Notes: generated from the letters alone by a model not told the origin. A stretch of DNA of 64,000 nt from Heterobilharzia americana (GCA_944470555.2 OX104127.1:94140708-94204707); one strand, 5' to 3'; shown: positions 34,468-45,859, counted from the stretch's first letter. Program-made: numbers and translations.

Positions 34468-34690
34468 CATAGTATTCATCCCAGGCTGAAGTCATTTTCA
34501 GAACCACTAAAAACCTGGAAGTACTGGAGAGGCGTTACGTCCCAGTTTCGGACTTATCACCAGTACACACCGGCGATTCAGCAAGAGATTTAACCCAGGA
34601 CTTTCAGGTCTTGTGGCAAGCAAATTAACCATTCAGACGCTAGGTCAGTGTTCAATGGTCCAAACTTTCCTATTAATTTGCGGCATAGCG
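34468..34690 (-). mobile_element. Sm-alpha-like SINE with recognisable hammerhead (S7)
   Basis: On the minus strand a tRNA-like head runs from about 34,645, with 'gtcctgggttaaatctc' as B box (34,605-34,589). The hammerhead and 'ccagtacttccaggttttt' follow. The 3' half ends near 'gatgaatact' at about 34,475. Length and order match the SINEs at 46.9 and 63.1 kb. No protein. Confidence 0.78.
34515..34572 (-). ncRNA. Hammerhead ribozyme relic in SINE S7
   Basis: Minus-strand order: 'gtactggtgataagtcc', a short loop, 'gggacgtaacgcc', 'ccagtact'. Helix II is intact (GTCC with GGAC) and the outer helix GTACTGG/CCAGTAC is perfect. The core departs from CUGANGA/GAAA (CTGGTGATA and GTAAC), so it is probably inactive although the fold is kept. 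Confidence 0.65.
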
Positions 34691-35345
34691 TGACTATCTT
34701 TCAAGGACAACAGTTAACATATCCTTCATATCCTACCTGGTTCACCCCACCGGCCATGACTTCTCAACTTGGGAATGTCCATCTTTAAGCATATCACTAA
34801 TGCAGTTTGGGGTTTAAGGGAATTTTATTTATTTCAACGTAGTATTCATTATGGGTTGACAAATCTATAAGTACAATGAATATGTGAGTCATTTTAGTTG
34901 GTATGTAAGGATGAATTATTACTAACAAATTTTTCATTGATTATGGAAACCATCCCAGGACGAGACAGATGTTCAGCGTTCTCATTTATTCAGTAGTTCC
35001 GCAAATGATTTCAGTTCTAGATGAATACTGACATGAAATTAATAAAATCTTATAAATCTCAGAGTAAATTTTTAATGATTCGTTGGAATAAGGTGGAGGT
35101 GAATTTGAGTAATATTGGTGATGTTAATAGTAGTGAATCAAATCAATTCAGATTATGTTGTTACTGATGCAGAGATAATGACGATGAGAATGATGTTAAA
35201 GGTAACTGCGAGAGTCTCTCTTTTTACTGACCGATTAGGCACTGTCCACTGACAGCTAACTGCACTGCATCTCGCCTGTTCAAACTGTCTGGGTTTGAAA
35301 CAAGTGGTCACTTTGATGCATTTGCATAATGTAATAAGACGGAGG
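34691..35345. other. No recognisable feature
   Basis: Spacer. Nothing recognised. Confidence 0.3.
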
Positions 35346-35349
35346 TTAT

Positions 35350-36083
35350 ATCAGAAATCTAATGTATTTGCGCAATACATTTCGAGCAATCTGATCATAT
35401 ATTTACTTTTCAATGAATTTTATATGAAGGATGAAAATATGGTGGGATAAAGTAAATAGATTAGGTGAATATAAAATTTGGAAAATTTCAGGATGCTAAG
35501 GAGTAACAATACATTTTCATACCTTCCTTGGCATTAAAATAAGATAAAGATTACTGTGGAAGGCATAAGATAAGGATACGTCGTTTGTAAATACACAAAG
35601 GGGTTTGGACTTTCGCATAGCTAAGAATTCAATGATCTTACTTATATGGTCTTGACGACTCCTATAACATTGTCTGTAGGCTGTTTCGGGATCAATTCTG
35701 TAACCTGTTTCTATAATGTGTTTACCTATACAGGATGACGTCTGTCTGTCCCCTTATATTGATTGGATTATTTGAATGTAATTGTTTTTCTAGCCATTAA
35801 GGAATATGCTCCACTACCCTCTATTTCATGATTGGATTGCTCCTCCTAATGTATGTGTCACCACACACACAGGCATATAAACTGGTATACATAGCGGGAT
35901 GTGACGTAATCATCAATTTAGTGATGAGGTTTATTTTGAAGCATAGGTCTCGTTTCTCTGTGGTAGTCGGCCTTTCCGCATAGTACGTTTTTAATAACTT
36001 AATTAAGCCTTCGTCACAGGATCATGCTATTTGACTCCCCCTTATAGGGTAGCGTGATGTAAATATCCTTCTTCGGGACGGAA
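35350..36083 (-). mobile_element. Penelope-like element, clade 2 (copy c2)
   Basis: On the minus strand from about 36,075 it reads 'KDIYITLPYKGESNSMIL', then 'YVYQFICLCGDTYIRRSN' (about 35,905-35,850; GIY-YIG start, CxCG type, with Arg where the YIG Gly is expected). 'VVEHIP' and 'KHIIETGYRIDPETAY' (about 35,715-35,665) follow, then 'SKIIEFLAMRKSKPLC' near 35,630. The tail to about 35,350 matches copy a. RT is absent. The 5' limit abuts copy c1 within a few bases. Confidence 0.78.
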
Positions 36084-36084
36084 T

Positions 36085-37080
36085 ACTAATTAGTTCGCAC
36101 CACTGAGACGTTTTTACGACGATCGAGTTTGTCCATTTATGTAAGGTCTCGGCTGTTAATTCTCCTAGACATGACCCAAAATATTTTTATAGAACCATAG
36201 TTTTGTCAGTTTCGTGGTCAATTTCTGTAGCGCAACTAATGATGTGATTCCTAGTTTCTTAAAACCTGCTGAGGCTTCTGAGGAATTTGATTTAGACGTT
36301 GTCTATGCCCCCTCACCCTTACGTTTAAGTACCTGACTGTCTCCGCTAAATGTATTGCATTGGAATCAGAGGATTTGATCTCATAAACACAGTTTGTTGA
36401 TTTTCTTTCTGTACTATGTCTTTAACTTTCATTAAGGTAGGGAGTAGGGTATTCGTTGCACAGAAGTAGATCCTTGTGTCATACTGGTTAATAACTCTTC
36501 CAGTTTCTTGCGAGGTTTCCTTAAGGTACAGAATTGTCATCACGTTGACCCAGTTCTTCAGGGGGGGGTGCATTCCCAATTTTGATCATTATGATTTTTT
36601 ACAAATAAAACTTTGGGGTAGTAATTTGTCTCCAGTGGACAGTAAACTGACTTTAACTCTTCCTTATTATTCTCTTCTGCTGACAACAAGACTGCAGTAT
36701 ACCCCCAGTTTTGCATAACTTTTGCCTGGTGTTTACCTATAACCTTAGAATAACTTATCATTCCTGTTTTCACACGGTTGCTAGATTTTGTTTTTCCTCT
36801 GCCTTGAAGGCTGAACTCTCATTGGTTAACTCTTCTAACCGATATGTGGATTTGTTGCTGTTATGTATTCAGCATCGCTGTCAGCTGTTTTGACTATTGA
36901 AATGGTGGAGAATATTTGTATCTCAGGTGGATGGTCTTGGTTTTATTCTGTTCTTTGAGCTCAGAGAAGACAATGTTTTGACTACTGCTGAGACGGTAAA
37001 AGCCCTCTGTCAACGGTCCGTCCTATCTCATCGTCTTCGCGTGTCCGTGATATTCTTGTTATTGTGGTCGACGTTCTGAT
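36085..37080 (-). mobile_element. Penelope-like element, clade 1 (copy c1)
   Basis: On the minus strand, 36,773-36,560 and 36,579-36,346 give 'VMTILYLKETSQETGRVIN' and 'IYFCATNTLLPTLM' with 'KVKDIV', the linker before the endonuclease. A frame change leads to 'VYEIKSSDSNAI' with 'AETVRYLNVRVRGHRQ' (GIY-YIG start), and at about 36,250-36,130 'ATEIDHETDKT' and 'GELTAETLH', the clade 1 end. Sequence beyond 36,780 may be decayed upstream coding. It joins c2 directly at about 36,084. Confidence 0.68.
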
Positions 37081-37129
37081 TAGCATTTAGAGTCGATTCG
37101 TTTGTGCGTTAGGTTCGTATGGCTAGTAA

Positions 37130-37350
37130 ACTATTAGGTCACACTAGTGGTCATAGCAAAGACGACAGGACAGAATTGTAAAATCGGTTGTTGAAAGTAG
37201 TGTGATTACATTGATATGATCATGAGCAATAATTTATGTTAGAAACGTCATCCAGTTAATAATCTTGTATCCCTGTGTGCTGAAAATCAAGTCAACAAAT
37301 GTAATATTGAATTACATCCTACTACGGTGCCCAAGTTATACACTTATATT
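37130..37350 (+). repeat. PLE clade 1 terminal repeat (solo, plus orientation)
   Basis: From 'gaaagtagtgtgattacatt' (about 37,190) to 'gcccaagttatacacttata' (about 37,331-37,350) this matches the minus-strand tail of PLE copy h3 (42,040-41,885) at most positions, and in part 8,740-8,880. No PLE coding of this type adjoins it in plus orientation. Confidence 0.7.
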
Positions 37351-38500
37351 TAAGACGACTAGGTGTGTTAGTGGAATTTCCAACAAGTGATACTTCAGTG
37401 GTCAAACCTCCTTGAATATCTTGATCTCTACTATGTTTGTACGTATTTCTTACACCGCATAACAGTGCACAGATTTCTAAACAGGATAAACAATTTGAAA
37501 ATGATTTACAAATTGCACGGTTCACGTTGACATTTCTCACAGACGACCACGCTTCCAACTGTTAACTGTGGTATCAAGAGGTTTTCCTTCGTACAAAACT
37601 GGTTGAATCAACATGGATGGTGTAGTTTGTAAATCACTAGGAAACCTTTCGTCCTGTTTAAGGAGTAACAGTTCATCCAGGTCAGTGAGTCAGATCCAGT
37701 TGGTTTAATGAATTTGACTTTGTGAGCTGAATTTATCCGGGTAAACCACTGACAAGCTAGTCTCCAAAGGAGCAAGATGGTCGTCCGCTGCTTAGATCAC
37801 TCTGATCTGGCCTGTGCAATCTACAGATCAGTCTGAGTTGTTTCTAACTGCTCAAGTTGTGTTTTTAGGTAAAATACTGACAATTCATGCTGATATTCAT
37901 GAATTCAGTAAATCCCGCCTCAATAACTTGTCCCATTTGCTCTAAATTTTTATCGCAAAAGAAATTTCTTCAGTCTCAAGATTATTGCAGTTGACCTAGT
38001 AAATTGATATTTTATCGTACAAAGCAATGACATAAATATTTTTAGACTTTTAGGCGTCACTCAAGTTGTTTGCGATGGGAAGACAGACTGTCAGTGTTAA
38101 TTTTCTTTAAACTTGATTTCAACGAAATTCCGAATCAAGTTTTTAATAACTTACAATAAACTTCTAGGTTACCTTAAAACTATTACAAAAAATAGCGACA
38201 AGGAGAGCATAGAGCAGCAATTTTCTTTTAAAAACAGAATATAACCGATAAGTTTCGGCGTAATTACTCATAAAATAGTATGTTTCTTGAGCAGGAATGA
38301 AAAAGAAAACAATCCAGTTATCCAATACTTGGATTATTCGTTTTCTCAACTCTTTTCCTAAGACAGTCAGAGTTCTAGGAGTTTTGACAAAAAACTAGTC
38401 ACTACAAGGTTGGAAACAAGACTTTTAAAAGCACCGTACTCACCTTTGGATAGTCACTAAACAGTTTGACAGCATCTTATTTTATGGCAGATGTTATGAT
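37351..38500. other. No recognisable feature
   Basis: Mixed AT-rich DNA. The 78-codon minus frame near 37,558 has no family signature. Confidence 0.3.
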
Positions 38501-38504
38501 TCAG

Positions 38505-38690
38505 TCAACAAAAGACCCTGGAAGTAGGTTTCATGCCCTTTAGGTATGATCAATAAGGTATAAATTCATCTTCTGAAGTTCAAAATCTTGTATCTGTCAG
38601 TGCTGTGACCGCATGCTTAAGCACTTGACGTTCAAACCACTAGTAATCACTTTTAGAACTGGATTACGGACAGTTAATGGCCTATAGATG
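38505..38690 (-). repeat. Possible worn copy of the second-type SINE
   Basis: 'gaccctggaagtaggtttca' aligns with 'accctggacctaggttcca' of the SINE at 20,785, and an 'agcacttgacgttcaaacca' block lies where a reversed B box would be. Divergence is high, so this is a weak call. Confidence 0.35.
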
Positions 38691-38872
38691 TAACATAACA
38701 TTCTGACAACGAGTTTGTAAAAGATCATTGGTGGTGAATACTGGTTAATTTAAATTCATATTATGAATGTGTCACATATTTTAATCAGTTATTGGAATTA
38801 CGTTTATATAACTGAAAATGGCTTCATAAATTAAGAGTTTCCTTGTATCAATAGATCCAAAGTTCAGTATGA

Positions 38873-38873
<1 letters not shown>

Positions 38874-38928
<55 letters not shown>
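38874..38928. repeat. (AT)n microsatellite, 55 nt
   Basis: Pure AT repeat, directly upstream of the LINE fragment at 38,935. Ile-Tyr open frames here are artefacts. Confidence 0.95.
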
Positions 38929-38931
<3 letters not shown>

Positions 38932-38934
38932 GTA

Positions 38935-39840
38935 CTGCGGTACTGTTGTACCACGGCTAACAATAGAGAGTGATGTGGTTGAATGTGTTGACCACCTCAC
39001 TTACCTGGGAAGTAGAATCAACCCTGGTGGGTTAATTGCCGATATGATCTCTGCACGGATACAAAAGGCTCGATTGGTTTTTTGCCAATTTGCGCCACCT
39101 ATGGCGCCGCCGTGATATCCGTTTGTCTCTTAAGAGTCGCGTGTACTGCACAGCAGTCCGCTCTGTTCTACTGTATGGCTGTGAAACATGGCCATTGAAA
39201 GTGGAAGATATAAAAAGGCTTCAGGTGTTTGACCACCGTTGCCTTCGTAGTATAGGCCATATTCCGTGGTGTCACCACGTGAGTAATGCAGAAGTCAGGT
39301 GTAGAGTTTTAGGGAGTAGAGGTAAATCAGTAGACGAGGTTATGAACCTTCATCCATTAAGATGGTTGGTACACAAGTTACGTACGCCTAGTTACCGACT
39401 GCCTCGTCACACAGTGTTGGCTGAACTAGGCGCAGGCTGGAAGAAGGCAAGAGGTGGCCAGACTAAAAAATGACATCAATGTATGAAGTGTTTAACTGTT
39501 GGTTTGAGCCATGTGGGGTGATGCAGACTAGGTGGTTGGAGTCTGTGGGACAAGAGGAACCAGTGGTTGGAGATTCTAGGTGAAATGGCTCAGAACCTAT
39601 GTCAGTGGTGCAGATGTATACACACATTATCCTCATCTTAACGATGCCATATTGAATCTCACCATTTTGTCACTCTTCCTTTCTTTCTTCTCGTACTCCA
39701 TATTTCTTGTGACTGCATTCTCTTATCTTTATCCTTCACCTCACTACCTTTCTACTTGATGAACTGACGTGAGGTGTAGCAACTCGGACCGTTACGCAGT
39801 AATGCCTAGTCCTATGTTGATAATGACTGATTGATATATA
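38935..39840 (+). mobile_element. Second RTE-like LINE family, RT C-terminus and 3' end
   Basis: Starting after the AT run it reads 'VVECVDHLTYLGSRINPGG' (38,970-39,025). After a frame change the open frame 39,090-39,473 follows: 'RHLWRRRDIRLSLKSRVYC', 'VRSVLLYGCETWPLKVEDIK', 'VFDHRCLRSIGHIPW', 'HHVSNAEVRCRVLG'. After a stop it continues 'LSHVGxCRLGGW' and 'LGEMAQNLCQW' to about 39,615. The rest is 3' UTR, with 'gcaactcggaccgttacgca' near 39,780-39,800. The 127-codon frame is the best preserved piece of this family here. It starts after the catalytic box. Confidence 0.9.
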
Positions 39841-39842
39841 TC

Positions 39843-40166
39843 TGTAATGGAGTGCGACACAATCCTCTAGATTCCTCTGAGAAGCCTGGAAACCCCTGAA
39901 AAGCCTTTACAGGCAGTCATAGCATGTCGAATGTCCGAGATAAACCACGTGATCATACGTGTATGACTCAGACTAGTTAAAGGGTTCTCTAGAAAAGTGT
40001 AGAACTTTCCAAGGCCATCAACAAATGTACATAAACCATTAATTTTTGTACATTTTCGACTGGACAATAAACCTTTGTCGTTTTTGCGATTATCAAGTGT
40101 GAAGTCTAAGGTTATTGTTCAAGAGTTCACTCGTATAAAGTTATATACCTATCTGTTTTTAACACA
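39843..40166 (+). mobile_element. Candidate solo LTR
   Basis: About 323 nt bounded by TG ('tgtaatggag') and CA ('tttttaacaca'), with a polyadenylation-like 'caataaac' at about 40,064 and a GT-rich stretch after it, the layout of a retrotransposon LTR. Both sides are TATATA-rich, so a target duplication cannot be judged. No second copy or internal region is present. The family is unknown. Confidence 0.4.
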
Positions 40167-40170
40167 AAGA

Positions 40171-40187
40171 TATATATATATATATAT
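40171..40187. repeat. (AT)n microsatellite
   Basis: Short AT run just after the candidate LTR. Confidence 0.85.
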
Positions 40188-40189
40188 GT

Positions 40190-40731
40190 GTCCGCGAAAT
40201 ACTGATAGCTGGAAAGCAGTGAACAGATATTGCAGACTCCTGAGTAGTGCACTATCAGGATCTCACAAAACATCATACTTCAAAAATCTTAAAAATGCAC
40301 TTTAATATTCGTCGACCGGATGAGAACTCATTGGTACATACATTCAAGATATTGGGCATTCAGGAAATTTCATCAGTAGCAAGAACATTTTCCTACCATG
40401 AAGTGTCAGTGATTGACTAGGGTCAGAAGATGTAGAGTGTTAGATTTTAAAAGCAGTCACTAAGTTATAATGCATTCAATGCGAGATCTGTTAGTTCTGA
40501 GCTGGACTACATGTGTGTGTGTATGTGCATATTTTGTGCATTTTCCGCCTATTAAATTGTTGAATATACTCATTAGGATATTAAAGAAAACAAACAATTC
40601 ACCGGAAATATCCTTTTCTATGACAACATTCTCTACAGCGGCACAGTGACAATTTTATGCATCTTGTCATGCTATATGATATAGTTACAACTATTATGGT
40701 TCATATTTTATTGTAACACCTTACTTTTGAT
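40190..40731. other. No recognisable feature
   Basis: AT-rich spacer before the palindrome. Confidence 0.3.
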
Positions 40732-40984
40732 TATAAATGAAATATATTTTGTAAAATTCCAGTGAAGTAGAAAAATAAATCTCTGAAGTTTCGTGACTTC
40801 ATGGAAATAGCTTCTTCAGAGAATAAAACCTGTACAAGTCATCGATAGTTTAAATAGACTATTTAAACTATCGATGACTTGTACAGGTTTTATTCTCTGA
40901 AGAAGCTATTTCCATGAAGTCACGAAACTTCAGAGATTTATTTTTCTACTTCACTGGAATTTTACAAAATATATTTCATTTATA
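40732..40984. repeat. Perfect 253-nt palindrome made of two PLE terminus arms
   Basis: Arms 40,732-40,857 and 40,859-40,984 (126 nt each) are exact reverse complements as read, around a single A at 40,858. Each arm contains 'gtcacgaaacttcag' and 'tttatttttctacttcactg', closely resembling the PLE copy f tail at 20,950-21,050. It is therefore two identical PLE termini placed head to head with their 3' ends outward. Within each arm 'tctctgaag' and 'cttcagaga' form a 9-bp hairpin. Homology stops sharply at both outer ends. An assembly chimera is possible. Confidence 0.93.
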
Positions 40985-41880
40985 GTCCAATTACCCAATG
41001 GTCAACTTATTCAACTATATCAGGTCAAATTTTGATTCTGAAGTTTACAAAATCTTACTTCTGAGTTTTTGATATGATTTAAAACATAAGTAAACTTAAT
41101 ATAACCTTATCACTGCTCATACACTTAGTTAAATAATGCTTTTAACTACATAGTTTGATAGAAAAGAAGTATTGAATAGCAATTTAACACCTGATGGTAG
41201 TTTGGTGTTCTCTGAGCTTTGATATTCTATCGTGAACGTTTCATTACTAGGCTTGGTGGTATCTTCAGCACTAACTGTATGAAGTTATGAAACCTAAACA
41301 AGCTTATGGTTTTCTAAAAAATCTGTTGTTTATTTGATGACAGATAAGATATAGTGACAATAACATGTTTTGGTCTTAAATAATAGGAAATATTGTTATC
41401 ATCCATGCCGCTTTATATTTGAATGGCGAGTCAACAATTACGTTTTAGTAGGTGTGCTTTAGCCTGATAAGCTTGGGCAACCAGCTTACAAAAAAGTCAA
41501 ATAGGTGCGTTTCACAATTTCCTGTAAGTCATATATGATGATTTTCTTTAATGCTACATATCAGCCATGAATTTTACAGGTGAGTTTTCCAAAGAAAAAC
41601 ATGTCAGCACTTTGTGCAAGCGAAAAATCTCCATAGTACACTAGGAATATTTAAAACATCAAATTTTTGTGCGAAATTTTCGAGCGTATGTAAACGATAT
41701 TTCAGAAGAATGCAGAAAATGATAAATGAATACTCAAATAAGTAGTCATTGCCCTAGCTTAAGACCAAAAGATATTGGTTATCATTTCCATGTCAACAGT
41801 ACTAGTCATAGCTATTGAATATATGGAAAGTAGGTATGACTACCAAAGGACCTTACTGGAAAAATTCATGGACATTTATT
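40985..41880. other. No recognisable feature
   Basis: AT-rich spacer between palindrome and PLE h3 tail. Confidence 0.3.
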
Positions 41881-43490
41881 TCAGTAATATAAGTGTAAAA
41901 CTTGGGCAATGTGGTTGAATGTAATTCGATATTAAATTTGTTTATTTGATTTATAACACACAGTGATCTAGTATTATTTACTTGATGACGTTTTTAGTAT
42001 AAATTTTTGCTTATGATCATATCAATGTAATCACACTACTTTCGACATCTGCTTTTTATAGTCTTGTCACTTCTGGTTCTTTGTTTCTATTGGTAGGAAT
42101 AATTTCAATATCTCTGGTAAAGGTGTTGCATCATTTCTATTACCCTTGTTGGGTGCTGATTCGATGAACAAAGATTCAGTAATCAATCTCTCTGTCTGTA
42201 CCTAATTATATTAAACTTAGGTTCAGTGGTTTTATTCCACTCTGTTGTATGGTTGCGTGTTAACGCATGCATTGCAATTTCCGAGTTTCTTTTAGATTAC
42301 TGATCTTATTAGGGACTGTCATTCTATATTAACCTAAATTCCCATGTTCGGCTATTCTAATTGATCCCGACCTCCTAGTTCGACTTTTGTACTTGACCTT
42401 AAAGTCATTACATGGAATTTGATAGATTAGATTATTTTGCTTAACTGGTTCTTTCGGATCCCTCAGCCAATGAAGCTTATCTCTGAGTGAGTTTGTAGGT
42501 TTAACTGTCACTCTGATTCCAGCTTTATTCAGGATCCTATGTAAAGTTTCTGATGTACTTTCCTTATAGGGAAATACAATGGAGGCTGTGAACTCCTTCC
42601 TACTCGTGATGTCGTTATTATTCGTACTTGTGTTACTGTCATCTTTTCGTTTCTTGTATGTTGGTGCAAATTTCCTAATGATTTGCTGAGGATAATTATT
42701 AACTACTAGCGCTTCTTTTATGTGCTTCAGTTCCTTGATTAGACCCCTGCACTGACTAGTCAGTTTTCTATCTCTATCATTTAAACATTTGATTAAATTT
42801 GCCTTAACTGACACTTGATAAGATGACTTGAAGTCTAGATACCTGATGGAATTTGACGGTTGTCCGTAGACGGTGGTATCCAAATAATCATCTGTCCTTC
42901 ATTTTATCCTGCAACCCAACACAGGTAATTCTCCTTGCTCATTTCATACCTCATAAGTGAATTGGATTGCGCCTACTACTGAGTTTGTATGTGTGAGGGA
43001 ATTGTCGATATGTTCCGATTTCAATATAGTAGATGTGGCATCCGCATATGGCCACCATATTTTTGGTGCATGATTAAACGTTTGTAAGGCCATATTTTCC
43101 CAACTATCCATAAGTATTTCTGCTATGACTGGAGATGTTGGCGATCCCATTGTTACTCCTTCTGTTTGTTCACACATTTTGTCCTGAAACTTGAATACTA
43201 GGGAGTTTAGGCATAACTATATGCCTAGTATGATTTCATCAGCCGATATCTTAGTTCTGAGTGAATATTTAGTTGATTTCTGACTACCTCCAGTGTCATA
43301 TTGATTGGTATTTTAATATAAAGACTAGTTACATTTATTTCAGGCATACTTCATTTATCGAATAGTGAACGCTACACAAATCAAATGGTGGTACTACCTT
43401 TAGGTTAGAAATTACTCTCATAATTATTTTTCTGCGTTAACAGTTACTACTATGCGCATATTACTGTAAATGTCACTGCATTTCTCTCGG
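41881..43490 (-). mobile_element. Penelope-like element, clade 1, RT plus endonuclease (copy h3)
   Basis: This is the most complete PLE here. On the minus strand, 43,177-42,944 gives RT motif 'EGVTMGSPTSPVIAEI' and the catalytic block as 'KIWWPYADATSTILK' (normally YVDD, so inactive) with 'VVGAIQFTYE'. The 184-codon frame 42,883-42,329 continues 'VNNYPQQIIRKFAP', 'VFPYKESTSETLHRILNKAG', 'RDPKEPVKQNNLIYQIPCN' and 'VKYKSRT', the GIY-YIG start with CxxC reduced to CxDF. 'LITESLFIESAPNK' follows after a frame change (about 42,195-42,150). The non-coding tail to about 41,885 matches 37,190-37,350. Confidence 0.9.
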
Positions 43491-45470
43491 TTTTTTTCTA
43501 GTTAACTTATGGCACTGTGCTGAAGTTCTTTGACACAAAATTCCTCATTTCGAAACCACGTCTACCTTATTTGTTTATTATATCTTACCCGCTATTATCT
43601 CATCGGGGAAACAACTGGGGGCGCACGCTACAACCATTAATTTGAAAAAATGAATTGAATGAAAAATGAGAAATTGAAGACATAAGAGAAGTAATATTAT
43701 GAGAAGACATCATACTACTTAATAATAAACAGTACCATAAACTGAAGTATAAAAAATACAAATGTGTTGCCCAAAGAATAAGTTTTAGCCAATCGTGGAA
43801 AGAAATTACAACGGAAAACCCATTTATGTCAGAATTATCACGCTATTCCGACTAATCTAAAGCAACGAGATAATGAAATTTGACTGGCGGAATATTTTTC
43901 TTAAGATGAAAGCATTAAGCTGCTAACTTTAACCGCCTACTAAACTTCAAGGAGAATGTCGGTCATGTAACGATCAGGAACATATAATGTTTAAAAATGA
44001 TTGAGAGGGAAAATTACAGTTACCTAATTTTTGCTGACATCTGATCGTAGAGTAAATTTGGTTGCAAATAATTAAGAATTGATTAAATCCACCTCAGAAC
44101 CATAAACAAAAGATTCTTAATCAATTTTAACTCTGATACCTCAAGGCCTGCAAATAGTTAAATTCTCATGATTAATGTCATTTGATGTCTTCTTTTGCTT
44201 CTTCAGTATGACTAACTCAAGTGATGAAGTCTATGAAGATGCCACGCTAATGGATACGATAAGAGACTAGGACCAAACACAATAATGACGTCTAAATGAG
44301 CCATGGACATATCATGAATATAGAGAAAGCTGTATGAGTTACATCAGTTTAAACTATGTAAATATTTCAACTGGTTTTATTGTCTACGGATGCCTTTTAT
44401 TTTTTGTTTGATTCCGCTGCAAGACATCAGACTCCTATCTCTAAGGGTATTATTATAATCATTATTGTGCCCGTTTTCATAAATTAATTTTCATTGACTG
44501 ACACTAAAGGTACTACGAGACAGACATTAGAATAAGGTTTGTTTCACTCAGTTACAGTTGCCTAAAAATTAATTTGATTGGACACAGCCATAAAGGTTGA
44601 AACCAAGAAGCTGTACTAATCGTCCTTTGATTATTCCCATTTTCCCTGGATTTAAGGAATGGAATTGGTTCTTAATTTCGTTATAATTCATGTCTTAGAT
44701 GTATTATACAGTGAAGCAGTGGGATTTACTGAATTTTTTGGGATATGCATTATTGTCCATGGTCATATCATAATGAAAAGTGGTTCAGTTAACTGTCTCA
44801 CTAGATGACAAATGTGATAGGTCAAGGGAAATGGAAACGCATGCTAACACATTGCTCAAATTTCACGCTTATTAAAAGGAATTGTTTCTTGATGTCGGAA
44901 CACTTTGCCTTAAGTAACTTTGCAGTTTCAGCCTGTGCATAAACTAACTCTACATGACGATCATGAATATTCTTCGCTGATATCAAAAGTTAATTAGAAA
45001 GTGTTACATAACCTTTTCAAGAAAGAACATTATTTACTGAGGTCATTAGCCCCATATTTTTGTCGATATTAATCTAACATTACTCTTAACTAATTGGTAA
45101 ATATAGGTATTCGGATAAGCACCTCTGCATCAATCACGAATATTGTTTATTGAGACCATCGTAATTACTTTGTCGCAATTAATATCAAGATTGCATACAG
45201 ATAACAGCAGTGATTGTAATTAACTTTTACTCATTGCGAACGATAAACAGTAGTAGGGCTATTGTAGTAACATGCAACAACAGTTACCTGTGGTACCTTA
45301 CATCCATTTCGACAACGTAAAGTTCAAAACTAAAAAGGGTTATATACATTCATTTTCACTAAGCATTCCATATTCCTGGTGTAAAACAATCGAAAGAAGT
45401 ATTGTGATGTCACCAGTTAATGTGGTACACATGTTTACCCTTATGATTACGCTGCGAATGACACGCAAAC
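43491..45470. other. No recognisable feature
   Basis: About 2 kb AT-rich. No repeat or gene recognised. Confidence 0.3.
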
Positions 45471-45476
45471 CACACA

Positions 45477-45811
45477 ATGAGTGACGTGAATTTGGAAGAA
45501 CTTTGCATCAATCGGATGCAACTGCAGAAAAGTCAACTATTACAAAAGAACCCAACCGAATGCTTCCAAAAACATTCCTAAAAAATCTGCAGAAATTCAC
45601 CAATGAGTTCAGCTTTTTCATTACTTATGAAGGCGAAAGCAGTGAGAATAGCTGTGAAGTATATCTTGATGGCTACGACCTCAAAAAGAAAGATATTTTT
45701 ATTATTTCTCTTCTGTAGATCCTATCGAGATGGACATGATAAAGACAATCGCTAGCAAACTCCAGCTGGTTCACTATTGCGAAGGAAAAAAACATTATAC
45801 ACCAACATTCT
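45477..45811 (+). CDS. Candidate gene start or retrocopy, unidentified
   Basis: ATG at 45,477 opens 'MSDVNLEELCINRM' for 33 codons. An overlapping frame (45,503-45,718) gives 'NLQKFTNEFSFFITYEGES' and '...YLDGYDLKKKD'. A textbook acceptor (TTTCTCTTCTGTAG) ends at 45,718, followed by 'PIEMDMIKTIASKLQLVHYC' and 'GKKHYTPTFL' up to a GTAAGC at about 45,812. A GTGAGA at about 45,640 could be the donor of a 79-nt intron, in matching phase. The frame change before 45,575 is unexplained. It may be a first gene portion or a decayed retrocopy. Confidence 0.35.
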
Positions 45812-45859
45812 TAGTAAGCGAGAAGGATGGTGACCTACTATGACGGATAGTGGGCTCCT

